A stretch of DNA of 64,000 bases from positions 1 through 64,000 of the forward strand of contig DAOUCA010000140.1 of assembly GCA_034432375.1 (NCBI GenBank), written 5' to 3'. The position numbers and the translations under genes are program-made. Source of the stretch: JAHBVH01 sp034432375 (lineage in GTDB: Bacteria; Chloroflexota; Anaerolineae; Caldilineales; Caldilineaceae). Each line of letters opens with the position of its first letter. Position 1 is the first letter of the stretch. Under the pieces are notes generated by a model that was given only the letters and a program-made list of their open reading frames with translations, searched no databases and was not told the origin of the DNA. Of this stretch, positions 61,039 through 64,000 are shown piece after piece.

Positions 61039-61884
61039 ATGAGTGAAAACCGTACGATCCTTGAACGCCTCGCGAACCGGCTCTTTGCACTTCCAGCGGT
61101 AGCTCAAGTCTGGGCAAAGTTGACGGCTGGCCGCACAAGCACGTTGGTCGACCTTTCCGATGGCATCCCGTTCGCCCGCCTCACTAAGCCCCTTGCGCGA
61201 TGTAAAGTGGCGCTATTGACAACAGGGGGCATTCATTTACGGGAACAGCTGCCCTTTGATATGGAGAATCCAGAAGGTGACGCCACCTATCGGTCGATTC
61301 CAGGCGATGTGTTGTTGGAGAGGATTACAATCACACACAAATATTATGACCACAGCGATGCGGACAACGATCTCAATGTAATTTTTCCCTTGGCCCATTT
61401 TCGCGATCTGGTAAAAGAGGGAGTGCTTGGTGGCCTTGCTTCTAGCCATTTTGGCTTTATGGGCCACATCGATGGGGAACAGGTGACGATCCTCAATGGG
61501 AAAACGGCACCACAGGTTGCCGCCAAGCTACGCGCCGATGGGGTCGACGTTGCCTTTCTCACGCCGGCTTGAGGCCTCTGCAATCGGTCCGTCGGACTGA
61601 TCGCACGTGCCATCGAGCGGGCGGGGATTCCCACCGTCAGCATTTCGATTGCCAAGGATTTAACCGAGGCGGTGGGGGTACCGCGTGCGGTTTTCGTTAA
61701 GTGGCCATTGGGTCACCCCTTAGGAGAAGCAGGGAACACGCTGCAGCAGCGGACCCTGATCTTTGACGCATTGCAGCTATTGGTTGACGCCGAAACGCCA
61801 GGGATCATTCGCGAACCGGGCTATCGGTGGCGGCGGGAAGTCTATACAGAGCCGGATTTTGGCCAGCTCAACTTAGTTGGCTGA
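61039..61884 (+). CDS. GrdB-like glycine/betaine reductase-family selenoprotein (in-frame UGA)
   Basis: A 281-aa reading if the TGA at 61570-61572 is read as selenocysteine 178. Upstream, VDVAFLTPA leads to U-G-L-C, then NRSVGLIARAIERAGIPTV, and later VKWPLGHPLGEAG. In GrdB/PrdB proteins the same position is a UGA-coded Sec in a UxxC motif followed by EIERAGIP, and P.GHPLG lies further on. Read as two proteins, both halves would be incomplete. A hairpin fits just after the UGA. The start at 61039 follows an aaggt-like site. These small stand-alone relatives lack the GrdA/GrdC partners here, so the substrate is unknown; a simple nonsense mutation is the alternative. Confidence 0.85.
61573..61606 (+). 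promoter_or_regulatory. Candidate bacterial SECIS hairpin
   Basis: Beginning 10 nt after the UGA, atcggtcc (61583-61590) pairs with ggactgat (61594-61601), with one G-U pair and a gtc loop. Size and distance suit a bacterial SECIS element that binds SelB. The hairpin was found by eye, and no folding energy was computed. Confidence 0.55.
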
Positions 61885-61899
61885 CCGATTTCGTCTGGC

Positions 61900-62022
61900 C
61901 ACAGAGACACGGAGAACACAGAGATAAGCAGTTGTCGACCTCTGTGATCTCTGTGATCTCTGTGATCTCTGTGATCTCTGTGATCTCTGTGATCTCTGTG
62001 ATCTCTGTGATCTCTGTGGCTC
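61900..62022. repeat. 9-bp tandem repeat, about eight copies
   Basis: gatctctgt is repeated without interruption from about 61945 to 62018, preceded by degenerate cacagagaacacagag units (61901-61924) that are inverted relatives. It lies between the selenoprotein and the small membrane protein gene; it does not code for a believable protein. Confidence 0.9.
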
Positions 62023-62093
62023 AGCTTAAAATTGTCAGTCGATCAAAAGCGCAGATTCACAGGCTGGGCTAGCGGTCGCTTAGGAGAAAGAGA

Positions 62094-62459
62094 ATGAGTG
62101 GCAGGACAAGCAAGGTGGAGAAGAGTAGAGCAAAGCCGCCGATCCGCTGGCTGGGGGTGCTCTTTGCGGTGGCGATGAATTTGGTTTTGGTGACATTGGC
62201 CGATTTGGCAGTGCGCCAGTTGGGTTTGACGGTGACACCAAGTGTTTTCGTGCGTCTGGTTGCGCCGTTTATCGCCGGGCTGCTGACGACTTTATATGTT
62301 GGCCAGCGTGGTGGCATCCATGCATTTCTTGGTGGCCTGATCAGTATTCCATTATTGGCGCTCTTTGTTTTGACGGGGGCCTGGCGCGTGAGTCTGTTGG
62401 CCGGTGCATTTTGCGCATTTGGCGGCACGCTGACAGAGATAATAAGACGAGGACGCTAG
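62094..62459 (+). CDS. Small integral membrane protein, unknown
   Basis: A 121-aa protein with a basic N-terminus and about four hydrophobic segments (about residues 19-40, 50-67, 75-93, 98-112). A short loop YVGQRGG separates the second and third. The start follows aggagaaag. No family is recognised; it is hydrophobic and compact like subunits of small transporters or scaffolds. Confidence 0.65.
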   Translation: MSGRTSKVEKSRAKPPIRWLGVLFAVAMNLVLVTLADLAVRQLGLTVTPSVFVRLVAPFIAGLLTTLYVGQRGGIHAFLGGLISIPLLALFVLTGAWRVSLLAGAFCAFGGTLTEIIRRGR

Positions 62460-62471
62460 TTGTCTGGCTGC

Positions 62472-62527
62472 TTAATTTTTAGAAATCCCTGACTGTTCAT
62501 ACTCGTGTGGTGATTTCTAAAAATTAA
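62472..62527. repeat. 16-bp AT-rich inverted repeat
   Basis: Perfect arms 62472-62487 and 62512-62527 (ttaatttttagaaatc) with a 24-nt loop, 13 bp after the small membrane protein gene; a possible terminator. Confidence 0.75.
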
Positions 62528-62617
62528 ATATTCGCACTACTAGGCTTGACAGTCGAAGCTAAAATTGACGTTGATAACACCCAGTGTGCTTGCGTGGTGA
62601 GTTGCTGAGGCACTTCT

Positions 62618-62769
62618 CCATAGAAATGGGTGTATCTCACTTTGGGGGCAACTCGTGTGCGTCGCACTGGTCAAGCGTTATTTCGTTGCCCCGATCGCTT
62701 TCGACCAGTGCGACGCACACTCCTGGTAGAAGAAAGTCGCCCCCAAATTGAGATACGCCCCATAGAAAT
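62618..62769. repeat. Nested inverted repeat flanked by 10-bp direct repeats
   Basis: Inner arms 62655-62672 and 62703-62720 are perfect over 18 bp. Outer arms 62628-62649 and 62739-62760 are imperfect. The decamer ccatagaaat flanks the element at 62618-62627 and 62760-62769, like a target-site duplication. No gene lies in 62460-62942. Confidence 0.8.
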
Positions 62770-62776
62770 TGCAAGT

Positions 62777-62806
62777 TTGACACCAACTTTCAACCATCGC
62801 TATAAT
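62777..62806 (+). promoter_or_regulatory. Consensus sigma70 promoter, TTGACA-18-TATAAT
   Basis: Both hexamers are perfect: TTGACA at 62777-62782 and TATAAT at 62801-62806, with an 18-bp spacer. It is the strongest promoter seen in the window. It would start transcription near 62813, upstream of the ABC exporter gene. Confidence 0.75.
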
Positions 62807-62835
62807 GATTGGTAGTGTTAACGTGTTTTGTGAGG

Positions 62836-62862
62836 ACCGTGGGGTTCGCTCCACGGTTTTTT
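62836..62862 (+). terminator. Leader terminator or end of a short RNA
   Basis: A 7-bp stem (accgtgg/ccacggt) with loop and six Ts at 62857-62862 lies only about 25 nt after the predicted start of the strong promoter and 80 bp before the ABC exporter ATG. Confidence 0.7.
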
Positions 62863-62942
62863 GTTGGGTGCCAACAATTGGAAATGACGACATTCAAGAT
62901 CCAGGCCAACGCGCAGACACAAAGAACCAGGGAGAGAAGCAG

Positions 62943-64000
62943 ATGAGTATAGCAACAATCACGGGACAAGCAGAACAGAATGTATATCGCCGGTTGCTCG
63001 GTTATTTACAACCTTACTGGCAGCAGACCACGGTGGCGTATCTGTCAATGGGGTTGGCGACACTGATCAATCTCTTTATTCCACAGATCATCAAGCAGGC
63101 GATTGACAACGGGCTGGCCTCGCGCAATGCCCGCGCACTCTTTTGGGCCGGCGGGCTGATCCTGGCCATTGCCGTGGTGCGTGGGTTGGTCGCCTTTGGG
63201 CAGCGCTTTTTTGGCGAGTGGCTCAGCCATCGGGTGGCGTATGACCTACGCAATCACTTTTATCAGCGGGTGCAGCATCTGCCCTTTGCCTTTCACGATC
63301 AGGCCAAAACTGGCGATCTGATGAGCCGGGCGACCGGCGACATTACAGAAAGCGAACGCTTCGCCGGCATTGGGTTGATGGATCTGTTGGCAGTCCTGCT
63401 GCTGCTGATTGGTGTGGTCGTTGCCATGTTTCTAGAGAACCCACGGCTCACCTTGCTCGTCTTGCCGGTGATGGTGCTGCTGGTCGGCACGGCGCTCTAC
63501 TTTGGCACCATGATGCGCCCACTCTTCAAACAGATCCAAGAACAGATGGGAGAGTTGTCGGCTGTCATGCAAGAGAGCATGACGGGGATTGGTTTGGTGA
63601 AATCCTTTGCGCGCGAGCCTTTTGAGTTGCAAAAATTTGATGTGGCCAATGAGGAATGGTTTGACCGGCGCTACAGTTCGATCAAGCTTTGGGCCTTCTT
63701 CTGGCCCCTCTTTAGCCTGATCTTGGCAGCAGCATTGGCGATTCTGCTCTGGTTTGGCGGACCGCCTGCGTTACGCGGAGAAACGTCGGTTGGCTCGATC
63801 TTTGCCATGATCTCCTATGTCTTGATGTTAAATGGACCAGTATTGCGCATTGGTTTTCTGGTCAACATGGCGACCAGTGCCAGTGCCAGTGCCACCCGTA
63901 TTTTTGAAATTATTGATACCCCCAGCGAGATCGAAGAGTCCGCCACCGCCAAACGCTGGGCAGATCCCCAGGGTGCGGTGACCTTTCACAATGTCAGCTT
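62943..64000 (+). CDS. ABC exporter, fused membrane and ATPase domains (truncated by the window end)
   Basis: An MsbA/LmrA-like half transporter, read from the ATG at 62943 after gggagag to the end of the window (352 residues seen). The six-TM ABC_membrane domain covers about residues 20-310, with FAFHDQAKTGDLMSRATGDI and LVKSFAREPFELQKF as family marks. The sequence stops at the beginning of the nucleotide-binding domain (GAVTFHNVS). A second half-transporter gene probably follows outside the window. Substrate unknown (lipid, drug or peptide). Confidence 0.9.
   Translation, partial: MSIATITGQAEQNVYRRLLGYLQPYWQQTTVAYLSMGLATLINLFIPQIIKQAIDNGLASRNARALFWAGGLILAIAVVRGLVAFGQRFFGEWLSHRVAYDLRNHFYQRVQHLPFAFHDQAKTGDLMSRATGDITESERFAGIGLMDLLAVLLLLIGVVVAMFLENPRLTLLVLPVMVLLVGTALYFGTMMRPLFKQIQEQMGELSAVMQESMTGIGLVKSFAREPFELQKFDVANEEWFDRRYSSIKLWAFFWPLFSLILAAALAILLWFGGPPALRGETSVGSIFAMISYVLMLNGPVLRIGFLVNMATSASASATRIFEIIDTPSEIEESATAKRWADPQGAVTFHNVS

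Noticed and set aside
61573..61884. Separate short gene downstream of the TGA in the GrdB-like locus
   Set aside because: Its first in-frame ATG (61672) would omit conserved UxxC and ERAGIP motifs; read-through as selenocysteine explains both halves.
61945..62020. CRISPR-like array
   Set aside because: The units are contiguous 9-mers without spacers; it is a simple tandem repeat.
61827..62072. ORF with SVI repeats
   Set aside because: It is only the translation of the 9-bp gatctctgt tandem repeat.

Overview
The window reads as chromosomal DNA of a Chloroflexota bacterium, most likely the Anaerolineae/Caldilineae side of the phylum. This is an inference from three things: the gene mix (LysW-type amino-acid synthesis pair, many lipoprotein-dependent sugar and peptide importers, an archaeal-type HMG-CoA synthase beside a class II HMG-CoA reductase, DUF4058, VIT/VWA protein, metacaspase), the codon and GC character, and intergenic DNA packed with long inverted repeats. 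No rRNA, tRNA, CRISPR array, intact transposase or phage gene was recognised.

Layout. 0.4-3.1 kb: aminotransferase and M20 hydrolase of the LysJ/LysK type. 3.5-8.1 kb: secreted double-LysM protein, 8-oxoguanine-deaminase-like amidohydrolase and an amino-acid-type binding lipoprotein. 8.3-11.1 kb: PhoB/PhoR-like two-component pair. 11.8-13.3 kb: metacaspase with a GD-repeat tail, followed by a tiny TPR-like ORF. 13.8-19.4 kb: sugar importer (binding protein and two permeases) with an ADP-ribosylglycohydrolase-family enzyme. 19.6-24.3 kb: second sugar importer with a Gfo/Idh/MocA oxidoreductase and a remnant of an enolase-superfamily gene. 24.4-26.0 kb: amidohydrolase and Rieske protein. 26.4-36.9 kb: oligopeptide importer whose five genes are split by two tandem methyltransferases, a kinase-like P-loop protein, an aldo/keto reductase and a nuclease remnant. 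36.9-41.0 kb: DUF4058 protein, NAD(P)-binding protein, secreted Met/Gly-rich protein, hydrolase-like and Yip1-like membrane proteins. 41.2-45.8 kb: CapA-like protein, then a thiol-oxidation operon in which DsbB is fused to a cytochrome c domain. 45.9-50.5 kb: pth and mfd. 50.7-57.7 kb, minus strand: mevalonate-pathway genes (HMG-CoA synthase and reductase) downstream of three complex-I-like membrane subunits. 57.8-60.6 kb: VIT/VWA protein. 61.0-61.9 kb: GrdB-like gene with an in-frame UGA that is best read as selenocysteine. 62.1-64.0 kb: small membrane protein and the start of an ABC exporter running off the window.

Three points stand out. (1) The UGA-interrupted GrdB-like gene keeps a UxxC motif and is followed by a SECIS-like hairpin. 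(2) The DsbB-cytochrome c fusion suggests disulfide formation wired to a c-type cytochrome. (3) Gene ends are studded with long perfect palindromes whose arms differ from copy to copy by paired, compensating changes, and a related low-complexity repeat has been translated in frame inside both Mfd and HMG-CoA reductase. All family calls come from reading motifs by eye; no database search was run.
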